Source: JBLHKS01 sp047620505 (GTDB lineage: Bacteria; Verrucomicrobiota; Verrucomicrobiia; Verrucomicrobiales; DEV007). Taken from it: a DNA stretch of 33,976 nt. Each line of letters starts with the position of its first letter. Within the stretch, counting starts at the first letter, position 1. The notes beneath the pieces are model-generated. The model was given only the letters and a program-made list of their open reading frames with translations, ran no database searches and was not told the DNA's origin. The stretch covers positions 1-33,976 of the forward strand of contig JBLHKS010000062.1 in assembly GCA_047620505.1 (NCBI GenBank), given 5' to 3'. Position numbers and translations under genes: made by a program. This document shows, in pieces, positions 16,561 through 25,397 of the stretch.

Positions 16561-18831
16561 TTATCGTGGAACGGTGACTTTCCACTCGCCGTCTTCAAGC
16601 CCAAAAGCGGTGCCGTATCGCCCAGTTCCTCCACCGTCTCGTCTGACGACCTCCACTGTGATTTGAACTTCGTTCGCCGTGATCCTTCCTTTCTTGAGTC
16701 CTAACACGCGCACATTTTCGTTGTACGATTTCATCAATTCACGGGATCGGATGCGAAAGGCTTCTTCGCTCCAGTCTTTCGAAAACGCTCGTCGCAAAAC
16801 CTCCGTATCTCCTCGAATCGAGGCTTCCATCAACGTAGCAGCTGCTGACTCGGCTGTTGAGAAATCCGGCTCGTAGTCCGGCAATTCAAATGGAGGCAGA
16901 GGCGGCGCATCGATGAGCGGAACACCATTAAAGGAATCAGAGCCTGATGGCAGGACCCAAAGAACGCTCGATAAGACAAAAAGAACAGGTAGGCCGAATT
17001 TCGTGGTTCGACCACCGAGAAGACCGGCTCCGGCTCCGGCTCCGGCGAGCGCGGAGAGTAGGCCTGTCAGGAAAAGAGGACCATAGACAATATTGTATTC
17101 CCGAGGAGCAATTCCCTGATAAGATTCTTCGACCAATTTCGCCGGAAGGAGATCCAATAGTCGCTGGGCGTAGGCCTGAATATGCTTCGTAGCTTCGATT
17201 TGGGAACGCTTGGAAATGAGGACCTGGATGTGGATCGTTCTTTTCGGCTCATCGAACCAGACTTTGTAGCGCTCCTCATGTTTGCCGAAAGCGGGTTTGA
17301 TTGCGCTCCGAATTTTCCCTACATCCTCGTCAGTCTCGAATGGACCAAATGTGAGTACGCCCTGTCGCAACAAATGGTCATACGGCCAGTGCCCGTCTTT
17401 CAAATACGCGAATCCAAGTAGTGCGAATGTCAGGACTGCGACAGCTCCTCCGATCCGCCGCCGGGAGACTGCTCCGAGCTCAACTCCGGCCTTCGCCTTG
17501 ACGGCAAGAATCACCAGACACATGGGAATCGAAGTGAATAGAATCGTCAAAAAAATGCATCCTTTGTCAGGTAGGATAAACGCTTCGGCTGATCCTAACG
17601 CGGCAGCCCATCCGCCCATCACGAGTGGAACGAGAATCGCGAAAAACTGAAGCCAGCCTTTTCCGATCGCGGCGATGTCTTTCCGGTGAATCGCGGAGAG
17701 CGCGAGCCAGCATCCGGCGTAGCCCAGCGTGGCGGCGATCAGGCCAATCACGATCGGAATGATGACGACCTCCCCAAGACCATCGGCGAGAATTCCGAAG
17801 ACGCCGGCGAACAGCCCACCCGCAACAAACAACGTGATCGTCCAAAACGTGAAACGCGGGATGCTGCCGAGGACGGAGCCGATTCGGTTGCCAGCCGGCG
17901 CGGAGGGCGTGCTGTCAGCCGCTTGCACTTCCGTTTTGACCTGAGTCACGGTTTGGAAACGGCGGTCGAGTTCCTTCTCTAGCGTTCGCAAAACGATTTG
18001 GTCGATCGTCTCATTCGCGCTGGATTTCATGCTCGGCGGAAGGAATCGACCGATAGGCAACTCTCCCGTTAGCATCTCGTAGAAGACGACTCCTAAGCTG
18101 TAGATGTCGGCTCGATGGTCGATTTCGTGTGCCTGCTCAACTTGCTCAGGCGCCATGTACTGCCGGCTTCCGAGCACCGCGCCGATTTCGGTCAGCGTGA
18201 AGTCGGAAGCCGAATCGCCCACGATTCTCGCAATCCCGAAGTCGACGATTTTCACTTCGCCATCGCGATCGAGCAGAATGTTTTCCGGCTTGATGTCGCG
18301 ATGCAAAATCCCCTGAGCGTGAGCGGCCTCAAGCGCGTTGCAGATGCCGGGAATGACCTCGAGCGCCTGGTGAGGCGTGAACCGACCGGCGTCCATCGCT
18401 TGTCGCAGATTGACTCCGTCGACAAACTCCATCGCCAGAAAGTAGAAGCCGCCTTGTTCGCCAAATTCGTAAAGTGAAACAATGTTAGGGTGATTCAGCT
18501 GCGCCAACGCCCGCGCCTCGCGGTTGAAGCGCTCGGCAAACGCAGGGTCCGAAGCGGCGTCGGGCAGAAGCACCTTGAGAGCGATCTCGCGGTTGAGCTT
18601 TGGCTGACGCGCAAGGTAAACGGCTCCCATCCCGCCTCGGCCGAGCAACCGCTCAACTTCCAGATCCGGAAACGCCGCCGCGATCGCCTCGACATCCGGC
18701 GCGTCGGCCGCAGAGGAGCGCTGCTGCGATTCCCTGAGGACGCAGCTCGGACAAAGCTCGTCAGGCGCGGCTGCCGGGATTTGCGAGCCGCAGGTCGGAC
18801 AGATAGTTGGAGTGTCTGATTCTTCCGGCAT
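16561..18831 (-). CDS. Membrane Ser/Thr protein kinase with N-terminal zinc ribbon
   Basis: The ATG at 18831 is chosen because AGGA lies six bases upstream; an ATG at 18837 is too close to it. The 756-residue protein has a zinc ribbon (CPTC at 11-14, CPSC at 27-30). A complete Hanks-type kinase domain follows: GRGGMGAVY (64-72), Lys86, HRDIKPEN (177-184), DFGIA (197-201) and a GSRQYMAPEQ activation segment, so it should be active. After about residue 310 there are several transmembrane helices, then a soluble segment, another hydrophobic pair with an Ala-Gly repeat (SALAGAGAGAGLLGG), and a C-terminal domain ending in GTAFGLEDGEWKVTVPR that resembles a small NTF2/lumazine-like fold. It is cotranscribed with the ECF sigma factor, a probable target. 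Confidence 0.9.
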   Translation of the reverse strand: MPEESDTPTICPTCGSQIPAAAPDELCPSCVLRESQQRSSAADAPDVEAIAAAFPDLEVERLLGRGGMGAVYLARQPKLNREIALKVLLPDAASDPAFAERFNREARALAQLNHPNIVSLYEFGEQGGFYFLAMEFVDGVNLRQAMDAGRFTPHQALEVIPGICNALEAAHAQGILHRDIKPENILLDRDGEVKIVDFGIARIVGDSASDFTLTEIGAVLGSRQYMAPEQVEQAHEIDHRADIYSLGVVFYEMLTGELPIGRFLPPSMKSSANETIDQIVLRTLEKELDRRFQTVTQVKTEVQAADSTPSAPAGNRIGSVLGSIPRFTFWTITLFVAGGLFAGVFGILADGLGEVVIIPIVIGLIAATLGYAGCWLALSAIHRKDIAAIGKGWLQFFAILVPLVMGGWAAALGSAEAFILPDKGCIFLTILFTSIPMCLVILAVKAKAGVELGAVSRRRIGGAVAVLTFALLGFAYLKDGHWPYDHLLRQGVLTFGPFETDEDVGKIRSAIKPAFGKHEERYKVWFDEPKRTIHIQVLISKRSQIEATKHIQAYAQRLLDLLPAKLVEESYQGIAPREYNIVYGPLFLTGLLSALAGAGAGAGLLGGRTTKFGLPVLFVLSSVLWVLPSGSDSFNGVPLIDAPPLPPFELPDYEPDFSTAESAAATLMEASIRGDTEVLRRAFSKDWSEEAFRIRSRELMKSYNENVRVLGLKKGRITANEVQITVEVVRRDGGGTGRYGTAFGLEDGEWKVTVPR

Positions 18832-18959
18832 GCCCATTCCTAGAAGGTTGGCTTCGCGAGGTTTCTGTTTTTTGCAATTCAATGCGAAATCGCCATTCCT
18901 CGCTCAACTCAAGCTCATGAACAACTTCTGACCATTCTTCTTGCCCTCGCCGACGCCGC

Positions 18960-18971
18960 CAGCAGCTGCTG
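18960..18971. repeat. Exact CAGCAGCTGCTG palindrome between genes
   Basis: This copy lies in the 191-base gap between the kinase start (18831) and the ABC exporter stop (19023), 52 bases past the exporter's stop. It is the only exact copy in the window outside a reading frame, which shows that the repeat does not depend on encoding a peptide. Nothing else recognisable was seen in this gap. Confidence 0.9.
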
Positions 18972-19022
18972 AGCCGGTGTGGTCTTGGGGTGCTTGGTGA
19001 TCTCAGTGCCGGCGCGGCGGCT

Positions 19023-20663
19023 TCACGAGCCAGCTAATTTCACGACCCGCCGCGGTTCGAGCGACGCGGGAAGCACGTGCGTTACCAGAGCGATTCCGAC
19101 GCCGCTGTTTTGACGGAGCTTCTGAATCGCCCTGATCACGCTCTCCGCTGAGCTGTCGTCGAGCGTCGCGAACGGTTCGTCCAGAAGTAGAAACGAGCGG
19201 CCAGCCAGAAGCGCCCGGGCGAGCGCGAGCCGGTAGCGCTGGCCCTGACTGAGATTCTGGCCGCGGTCGGCGATCTCGGTTTCCAGTCCGCCGCGTTTCC
19301 GAAACGCCTCAGCCAGATCGACCTGCTCCAGCGCGGCCCAGATCGCGTCTTCGTCCGGTTCGAGCCCGAGCGAAACGTTTTCGCGCAGACTGCCGGCGAA
19401 AAGATACGGGTTCTGCTCGACGTAAGCGCAGAGTTCAATCGGGACGGAAGCCAGCAGCTGCTGATCCGCGAAAATCTCGCCACCCTGCGGATTTCGCAGC
19501 CCGGCGAGCACCTCGAGCAGGGTCGATTTGCCGCAACCGGACGGCCCCATGATCGCGAGAATCTCGCCGCGATTGAAATCCAGCTCGAATCCGCTCAACA
19601 ACGGCGGTTGGCCAACGAAACCGATTTCGAGGTTCCGGAGCAGGATCGAATTCGTAGCAGAATTCGCCAGAATTTCGCCGCCTGGCTGGTCCTCTTCGGA
19701 GTCATCACAAATTGCGGCTAACCGACCGCCCTCGACGAAAAACCGGTTCCAATCGTAAGCTCCGGCGACGAGCGATTTCGCCGCATTCAAGAACAAGGTG
19801 ATGTAAAACGGGTAGATCAAAACGTCGACCACGGTGAGCGATCCGGTTTGCAGGCTCCAGGCCAGAAAACAGAGGCAGCCGGTGATCACGATCTGGGAGG
19901 CAAGCTCGTTCACGCCCATCAGCGCGCCCATCATCCGGATGATCCGCATGCCGATCGAATAGAGCTTTGTCAGGCCCGCGTTGAGCCGATCTGCGATAAC
20001 TGATTCGGCTTTGAAGCTTCGGATCGTGCGCAGTCCTTCGAAGCTCTCAATGAAGAGGTGGAACACGCGGCCTTCCTGTTCGCGAGCCTCGCGCAAGGCC
20101 GGCGCGACCCGGCGCTGAACCACGGCGTTGAGCCAGCCTAACAAAAGCGCGCAGACACACGGGATGAGCGCAACCGGTCCGGTGTGAATCACGAAAAGCG
20201 TCGCCGCGCCGATCAACAACGTGGCCTGGCGGAGCTGCTCCGGGAGCGTGTCGGCGAGGAAATATTCCACCCCGCGCAAATCCCCGCTCATCCGCGTTAG
20301 CCAGTCGCCGCGCTGCGCCGAATCGAGGGTTTCCAGCGGCTTGCGATGCAGCGAGCCGAGGAGTCGCCTTCGCAGATTTATCGTGACGGTTAGCCGAAGC
20401 CACTCGCCCGCCCACGAGCTGAAATAGATACTAAGCCAAAGTGCAACGGCGATCCCGCCACCGAAAATGCCGAGCACGAAGAGAAAATCGCTCGCCGTCG
20501 TTTCCGTCAAACCTTGCGCCTGTGCCGTGAAAATTTTCAGCAGCTGCGGAGGCATCAAAAACGCGGCGGAGACGAGAATGTAAGCCGGAATGTAAACGCG
20601 ATAGCGCCAACCGAGCTCGCGAATGAGCTGGCCGAGAAGTTTGAGGCTGGAGCGGGCGGGCAT
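19023..20663 (-). CDS. ABC exporter, fused permease-ATPase half-transporter
   Basis: From the ATG at 20663 the protein has 546 residues. The membrane domain (about 1-320) has helices such as VYIPAYILVSAAFL, FLFVLGIFGGGIAVALWL and VALIPCVCALLLGWL and the exporter coupling segments. The ATPase domain has Walker A GPSGCGKST (near 370), Q-loop YVEQNPYLFAGSLREN, signature LSQGQ (near 470), Walker B SFLLLDEP and H-loop VTHV, all intact. It would work as a homodimer, since no partner subunit is adjacent, exporting a lipid, peptide or small molecule. It follows the 871-residue protein by 67 bases in the same direction, divergent from the radical SAM operon, so it is a candidate exporter for a modified peptide. 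The signature LSQGQ differs from the classical LSGGQ but is functional in many families. Confidence 0.9.
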   Translation of the reverse strand: MPARSSLKLLGQLIRELGWRYRVYIPAYILVSAAFLMPPQLLKIFTAQAQGLTETTASDFLFVLGIFGGGIAVALWLSIYFSSWAGEWLRLTVTINLRRRLLGSLHRKPLETLDSAQRGDWLTRMSGDLRGVEYFLADTLPEQLRQATLLIGAATLFVIHTGPVALIPCVCALLLGWLNAVVQRRVAPALREAREQEGRVFHLFIESFEGLRTIRSFKAESVIADRLNAGLTKLYSIGMRIIRMMGALMGVNELASQIVITGCLCFLAWSLQTGSLTVVDVLIYPFYITLFLNAAKSLVAGAYDWNRFFVEGGRLAAICDDSEEDQPGGEILANSATNSILLRNLEIGFVGQPPLLSGFELDFNRGEILAIMGPSGCGKSTLLEVLAGLRNPQGGEIFADQQLLASVPIELCAYVEQNPYLFAGSLRENVSLGLEPDEDAIWAALEQVDLAEAFRKRGGLETEIADRGQNLSQGQRYRLALARALLAGRSFLLLDEPFATLDDSSAESVIRAIQKLRQNSGVGIALVTHVLPASLEPRRVVKLAGS

Positions 20664-20730
20664 GGTGAGCGGCTTGACCGCAGAAGCCGGGAGACGCACG
20701 CCGACGCGAAATTTGAGTTCGAATCGCGAA

Positions 20731-23346
20731 TCAGTCTTCGTGAATCCGCAGCAGCTGCTCGCGAATCGTCGCCTCGGCGTCGGGCGGATAGGCGAGGGCC
20801 GTCGCCGCTGCTTTGACAAAATCGGCGAGGCCTTCAGGCGTGTAGCGATCTGGCTGAGGACCGACCCATCCCGCAATGTGGAATTTTCCGAGGGCGACTT
20901 GACCGCTACCTTCAATCTGATTCCACGCTTTGCCGGAATCACCTGGCGGCAGGATTTCGAGGCGGATATCGACACCGGTCAGGTCTTGGTGTCGAACGGC
21001 TTCAAGCCGGATTCCGCCCCATCGCGGGTCGGTGTCGGTGGCAAACGCACGGAGAATTTCAGCGAACCGCTCTCCCGTCAGCTCTTCCCCTTCAAGCTCG
21101 CGAGTCAACCGCAACCAGCCGGCGTCGGCTTGGTCGATCGCACCGATGATCGTGACGCGGCCTACCCGATTGGCGAAGCGCATGACTGACTCGCGAAGCA
21201 CGGCTTTTTCCGGGTCTGCATCAGAGAGCGCCTGCTCAGCCGCGAACAGCGCCGGCAAGGCACCGAGGCCAAGCTTTTCAATCTTGGCGCGCGCGTCAGA
21301 ATCGCCTGACTTTGCCAGAAGCGAGTTCAAGACGGCGGCGTCGACGGGCTGCGGCTCGAAGAATTGCGTTGGCTCGATCGGGTCAGCGCGTTTTCGCCAG
21401 TCGTTGAGGAGTCGAATCCGGTTCGCTTCGCGAATTTTGTAGGTGGCTCCGATGTCGGCCTGGTAGCGATCCGGAAACCACGCGGCGAGCCCCTCGGCGG
21501 CGATGTCGCAGAGCCGAGGATCGTGATAATTTTGTTCGTTCCGGCTGCCTCGCAGACCGAGATACGGTTCGAGATCTTCCAGACTGGTCGCCAGCAGCTG
21601 CTCAATTTTGGCGAGCACTTTTGGCGGGTAAATTTTCACGTCATTCCCGATTCTAAGCGGCCGCGGCCCTCGCCAGAAATTCCCAAGAATCTCGTAACGA
21701 ATTAGAAAATCTCGATCGCCGAATTCTGCGAACAGCCCGTCGACGGCGCGCTCATCGGTGCTGTTGAGGAGGAACTCGGCGAGCGGTCTCAGAGTCCAGC
21801 TGGCTTGAACAGGACCGTCGATTCCCACGAGCCACTCCGCGCGATCGCCCCACTCGTCTAATATTGCAAGAATCGCCGGCTCGGTCTGGCCTCGTTGAAA
21901 AAGCAGCTCTGCGGCGACCAAGCGGCACGGCCGAAACGGGCTTTCCTTCATTTCCTTCATCAAATACGGGATCGCCGCATCGCCCTCGGTGTGGCGAAAC
22001 CAGCGAAGCAACCGCTCGCGTTCCTTCGGGTCCTCGCAAGCGGGCATGCCTTTTGCGATCGACTCTAGAAGTCGATTTTTGTAGCGTGTTGCGAGGGTTC
22101 CCGCTTTCTGGGCGGCACCGTTTTTTCCCGAGCTGACGTCGCGAACGAGCATCTCTTCTTCGCCCAGTTCCTGGAACTCCGCCCACCAGCGCTCGGCTTC
22201 CACCTTGGTTTTGGGATGCGCCGTAGGATCGGGATCGAGATAGCCAATTGCGATATGATTTTCGAAGAGCGGATCATGCGTGATTCGACCGAGAATCAGC
22301 GCGGCGCAGTCGCCGATCCGGACGACGTCGTGGCTGAAGATTTTGTCGTCTTCAAGCGACATACCGCGAATGAAATCCAGGTTGTCGAGGGCTTCGATGA
22401 GTTGGGGAATCGCGGCGTCTTTTCCTTTGTAGATGAGCTGATTCCCGGGAGTCTCGACCCCGCCAGAAAGATTAACTCCTTTATAAAACCGAAGGCCTGG
22501 TTGATCGCGGAGCTGGAAAATCCAATCGGCAATTGTGGGTTCGTCAGGCGCTTCCTCCGCGGCCTTGGCGAGATCTTCCTGGATCATTTTCTCAAGGCGC
22601 TCGGACATGCGGCTGGCCCGTTCCGCGTATTCGGAATCGGAAAACGCGGCCCTGAATTTTTCGATGCCTCGCAAAAGCTCGGGCCGATCGACTTCGAGAT
22701 CGCCAAACGCGAAAAGCCGTTTCCAGAACTGGATTTGCGCGATTTCAGCTTCGATTGAAGCACGGAAATCGGAGCCGGGATTGGCGAGAGTTTCAACAAC
22801 CGGAAAATCGTGGGCTTTGGCGTAGAGCTTGGCCGCGAGCTCGCCGTTTCCCCGTTTCTGCGCGCGCCAGGCCTGAATGAACGCGAACGAGCGGTTCGGG
22901 AAAAGAGGCGATCGCGGAAATTTGATGTCCGCTCGCGGGCGCTCCTCATCGACCCCGAGACTCAGTAGCTGCTGGGCGTGCTCGGAGAAATCAGTCGCTT
23001 CATAACTCGGCGGCTCTCCCTCGAATCCTTTGTGTGGTTCGTGGCTGAAATTGCGCTCCGTGAACTGGAGATCGAGAAAATGGATCCCGGCTTCATCGTC
23101 TTTAAGAAGGAAGCCGTAGATCTGATTTTTACGGAAGTCAGGGTGAAGCAGGTTCCTGCTTCCGTTGTTAATCCTGACGAATTCCGCGTCTTCCGAACTC
23201 GGAAACCCGAGCGCGTCGAACCAGGCGAAGTCGCTTTGCATTTCGTCCCCCCTCTTTGGCGAGGATTCGCGGAAAACGGCGATGACGGCGATCACGCCGA
23301 TGATGATGAGCAAGCCAGCGATGGTCCAGATTCGAGCGGATTTCAT
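20731..23346 (-). CDS. Large membrane-anchored protein with HEAT-like segments, unknown function
   Basis: The 871-residue protein has one N-terminal transmembrane anchor (IWTIAGLLIIIGVIAVIAVF), and the remainder is probably periplasmic. It is helical and rich in acidic and aromatic residues. Segments such as DAAIPQLIEALDNLDFI, CAALILGRITHDPLF, AIPYLMKEMKESPFRPCRLV and ERAVDGLFAEFGDRDFLI look like HEAT-type repeats, as in other verrucomicrobial scaffold proteins. The C-terminal 130 residues contain a separate small domain (GGIRLEAVRHQDLTGVDIRL). No catalytic motif was recognised. It is the first gene of the operon with the ABC exporter and is divergent from the 47-residue ORF and the radical SAM gene. 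Three near-palindromes (20749, 21592, 22973) fall in it, all read as Gln-Leu-Leu. Confidence 0.8.
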   Translation of the reverse strand: MKSARIWTIAGLLIIIGVIAVIAVFRESSPKRGDEMQSDFAWFDALGFPSSEDAEFVRINNGSRNLLHPDFRKNQIYGFLLKDDEAGIHFLDLQFTERNFSHEPHKGFEGEPPSYEATDFSEHAQQLLSLGVDEERPRADIKFPRSPLFPNRSFAFIQAWRAQKRGNGELAAKLYAKAHDFPVVETLANPGSDFRASIEAEIAQIQFWKRLFAFGDLEVDRPELLRGIEKFRAAFSDSEYAERASRMSERLEKMIQEDLAKAAEEAPDEPTIADWIFQLRDQPGLRFYKGVNLSGGVETPGNQLIYKGKDAAIPQLIEALDNLDFIRGMSLEDDKIFSHDVVRIGDCAALILGRITHDPLFENHIAIGYLDPDPTAHPKTKVEAERWWAEFQELGEEEMLVRDVSSGKNGAAQKAGTLATRYKNRLLESIAKGMPACEDPKERERLLRWFRHTEGDAAIPYLMKEMKESPFRPCRLVAAELLFQRGQTEPAILAILDEWGDRAEWLVGIDGPVQASWTLRPLAEFLLNSTDERAVDGLFAEFGDRDFLIRYEILGNFWRGPRPLRIGNDVKIYPPKVLAKIEQLLATSLEDLEPYLGLRGSRNEQNYHDPRLCDIAAEGLAAWFPDRYQADIGATYKIREANRIRLLNDWRKRADPIEPTQFFEPQPVDAAVLNSLLAKSGDSDARAKIEKLGLGALPALFAAEQALSDADPEKAVLRESVMRFANRVGRVTIIGAIDQADAGWLRLTRELEGEELTGERFAEILRAFATDTDPRWGGIRLEAVRHQDLTGVDIRLEILPPGDSGKAWNQIEGSGQVALGKFHIAGWVGPQPDRYTPEGLADFVKAAATALAYPPDAEATIREQLLRIHED

Positions 23347-23488
23347 GGTTGGTCTGGAATTACGGTCAGCCCCGCCTTGCGGTCAAAATCTGAATAAACT
23401 GCGGCGGACCGGGATCACACGGAGACCCCGGACGCCGCCTTCGCCGCAAGCGGAGCGCCAACCCACGTCTGGTCGTCTTCTTCCCGTC
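23347..23488. promoter_or_regulatory. Divergent promoter region between the exporter operon and the radical SAM operon
   Basis: This 142-base gap separates the start of the 871-residue protein (minus) from the 47-residue ORF (plus), so promoters for both operons should lie here. I cannot point to a convincing -35/-10 pair on either strand. The plus-strand frame of the small ORF stays open upstream through this gap, so a non-ATG start further upstream cannot be excluded. Confidence 0.4.
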
Positions 23489-23632
23489 ATGCCTCCGACC
23501 GACAAGCCCAATTCTCTGCCGAAATCGGCCATTTCAGAGCGCGTTCAGCGCATTCGCCTACGACTCGGCCTGCTCAATCGCCCGTCCGATCCGCACGTCC
23601 CCGTTCGCGCCTTCCAACCCAAATCAAAATGA
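23489..23632 (+). CDS. 47-residue ORF coupled to the radical SAM gene; candidate RiPP precursor
   Basis: The ORF begins at an ATG at 23489 and ends at a TGA overlapping the next start as ATGA. The peptide opens with MPPTDKPNSLPKSA, followed by a basic amphipathic helix (ISERVQRIRLRLGLLN) and a short proline-rich tail (RPSDPHVPVRAFQPKSK). Peptides modified by GrrM-type enzymes are known to carry a leader helix of this kind, similar to SRLxxIxxxLR, and a core of repeated Gly/Asn/aromatic residues. The leader-like part is present here, but the glycine-rich core is not. The tail has only one His and one Phe as potential ring-forming aromatics. The 4-base overlap with the maturase gene is the main support. 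It could instead be a short regulatory leader peptide. Confidence 0.5.
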   Translation: MPPTDKPNSLPKSAISERVQRIRLRLGLLNRPSDPHVPVRAFQPKSK

Positions 23633-24828
23633 CCTCGCTTCTCGAAACTCCCCGATCCGCGCCAGCAGCTGCTGAGCCCGATTTGATGCAGCAGGTCTTT
23701 CTTGGCGTGCTGGTCGTCCAACCAAGTCCGTTCTGCAATCTGGATTGCGACTACTGCTATTTGCCTGACCGGATGTCCAAAACGCGGATGGAAATGTCGA
23801 CGCTTCGCAAGTTGATGGAGCGGGTTTTCGAAAGCGGTCTCGTCACGCCCGATGGCTTTCAACTGCTCTGGCACGCCGGCGAGCCGACCGCTGTTCCCGT
23901 CGATTGGTACGAGGAAGCTTTCGAGGTTATCAACTCGTTTCCGGGAGCGCGGCAGCGGATTTTGCACACGTTTCAAACCAACGCGACGCTGCTCAACGAC
24001 CGCTGGTGCGAGTTCTTCAAAAAGCACCGGATTGAGGTCGGCGTAAGCATCGATGGACCCGCGTTCATCCACGATCACCACCGCAAAACCCGGACGGGAC
24101 GCGGGACGCACGACAAGGTGATGAAGGGCGTTGAGAAGCTGCGCGAACACCAGATTCCATTCGGCGTCGTTGCCGTGATTTCGGACGTTTCGATCGATCA
24201 TCCGGACGAAATTTTTGATTACTTCGTTGATCTGAAAATCGAAGGCGTCGGCTTCAACATCGAAGAAGTTGAGGGCGTGAACGACAGCTCCTCGCTGGCG
24301 AAAACGCCGGAGGATCGGGTGCGGGCGTTTCTCGAACGCGTTTTCGAGCGCAATCGCGAGGCGAATTATCCGCTGCGGATTCGCGAGTTTGAGCAAGCCC
24401 GCGAAAACATTCTCGACCCCGCTTTGAACCAGGGTCCCGACGGCGTTTACTTCAATCTTGAGACGAATCCGCTGTCGATGATCAACGTCGACACCTTCGG
24501 CAATTTCTCGATGTTCTCGCCCGAGCTGCTCGGTCAGCCAACGGAAGAATACGGGAGCTTCGCGGTTGGCAACGTTTTTAAGGACAGCTTCTTCGATGGA
24601 ACTCAGGCGGAAAATTTCGCCCGGATCTACGGCGACATCGCGGCCGGGAACAAGAAATGCGCCGAGACTTGCCCCTACTGGGAATTCTGCGGCGGCGCTT
24701 CGCCTTCCAACAAATTTTACGAGAACGGTTCGTTCGATTCCGCCGAAACTCGGCATTGCCGCAGCATGATCCAGCTGCCGATGCAAATCGTGCTCAACGA
24801 CCTGGAAAACAAGATCGGGATCGTCTGA
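23629..24828 (+). CDS. grrM: Radical SAM/SPASM peptide maturase, GrrM-like
   Basis: The 399-residue protein carries the radical SAM cluster motif CNLDCDYC (Cys36, Cys40, Cys43), followed by YLPDRMSKTRMEMSTL. A GrrM-like middle follows: LLWHAGEPTAVPVDWYEEAF, LHTFQTNATLLNDRWC, VGVSIDGPAFIHDHHRKTR, GFNIEEVEGVND and INVDTFGNFSMFSPELLG. The C-terminal SPASM segment has Cys344, 348, 354 and 377 (CAETCPYWEFCGG, SNKFYENGSF, TRHC), which bind auxiliary Fe-S clusters. GrrM-type enzymes (the GRRM system; OscB is the characterised relative) join an aromatic ring carbon to a nearby side chain to form three-residue cyclophanes in a precursor peptide. The gene shares an ATGA overlap with the 47-residue ORF. 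An exact palindrome at 23663 is read as P-A-A-A near the N-terminus. Confidence 0.85.
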   Translation: MTSLLETPRSAPAAAEPDLMQQVFLGVLVVQPSPFCNLDCDYCYLPDRMSKTRMEMSTLRKLMERVFESGLVTPDGFQLLWHAGEPTAVPVDWYEEAFEVINSFPGARQRILHTFQTNATLLNDRWCEFFKKHRIEVGVSIDGPAFIHDHHRKTRTGRGTHDKVMKGVEKLREHQIPFGVVAVISDVSIDHPDEIFDYFVDLKIEGVGFNIEEVEGVNDSSSLAKTPEDRVRAFLERVFERNREANYPLRIREFEQARENILDPALNQGPDGVYFNLETNPLSMINVDTFGNFSMFSPELLGQPTEEYGSFAVGNVFKDSFFDGTQAENFARIYGDIAAGNKKCAETCPYWEFCGGASPSNKFYENGSFDSAETRHCRSMIQLPMQIVLNDLENKIGIV

Positions 24829-24888
24829 AAGCTCGCGAAATTTCGGATTTCCTAATCTTATTCTGCATTTAGACTGCTCACCCAATTT

Positions 24889-25380
24889 ATGGAGCAGCTG
24901 CTGAGTCATATTTCCCTAACCTTCGAATCCAACGGTTGGGCATTCGCCAACGTCGAAGGTGCCGATGTCATCGAAGCCGGCTTTGAGGCCCACCACGGGA
25001 GAGTCCGCCTCCACGTCCAGGGCTTCCCGCCGCTCAACGCCGTCTCCGTCGTTTCGCAATCCCCGATTCGCGCGGAAAACGCCGATCACCGCGTCAAAAT
25101 CGTCGAGTTGCTGATGCGGGCGAATCACGAGCTGACCGTCGGCGCTTTCGAATTGGACTGGGATACCGGGCAGACGATTTTTCGCGCCACGAACCTCTTT
25201 TCTCGCGGGAAATTCGACAGCTCGATCCTAACCGGCCTCGTAGAATCCGCGATCGTCGAAATGGACCGCCTCGCGCCTGTTCTCGACCTCATCGCAAAAG
25301 CGGATCGGTCCGAGCTTCCCGAGCTCGATGTCCAGCAACTGCTGGGTCGCGAAGATCTCTTGCCGCCGGTTGGCGACTGA
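24889..25380 (+). CDS. YbjN-domain protein
   Basis: The 163-residue protein resembles the YbjN/type III chaperone-like fold. It has an N-terminal strand-rich part (HISLTFESNGWAFANVEG, VRLHVQGFPPLNAVSVVSQS), a long helix (HRVKIVELLMRANHELTVGA), the segment FELDWDTGQTIFRATNLFSR and a closing helix GLVESAIVEMDRLAPVL. Proteins of this fold often bind small helical peptides or act as secretion-chaperone-like adapters. It lies 60 bases after the radical SAM gene and 17 bases before the next gene, so all four plus-strand genes probably form one operon; a role in binding the peptide is possible. Near-palindromes lie at its start (24892, encoding EQLL) and end (25333). Confidence 0.7.
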   Translation: MEQLLSHISLTFESNGWAFANVEGADVIEAGFEAHHGRVRLHVQGFPPLNAVSVVSQSPIRAENADHRVKIVELLMRANHELTVGAFELDWDTGQTIFRATNLFSRGKFDSSILTGLVESAIVEMDRLAPVLDLIAKADRSELPELDVQQLLGREDLLPPVGD

Positions 25381-25397
25381 CCAGAAACCACTGAAAA

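Noticed and set aside
17034..17046. GGCTCC hexamer repeat in the kinase gene
   Set aside because: It encodes an Ala-Gly run in a hydrophobic segment and is plain low-complexity coding sequence with no sign of expansion.
23545..24909. Long minus-strand open frame opposite the radical SAM gene
   Set aside because: It mirrors the high-GC third-position pattern of the radical SAM gene and shows no domain. The plus strand carries the cluster and SPASM motifs.
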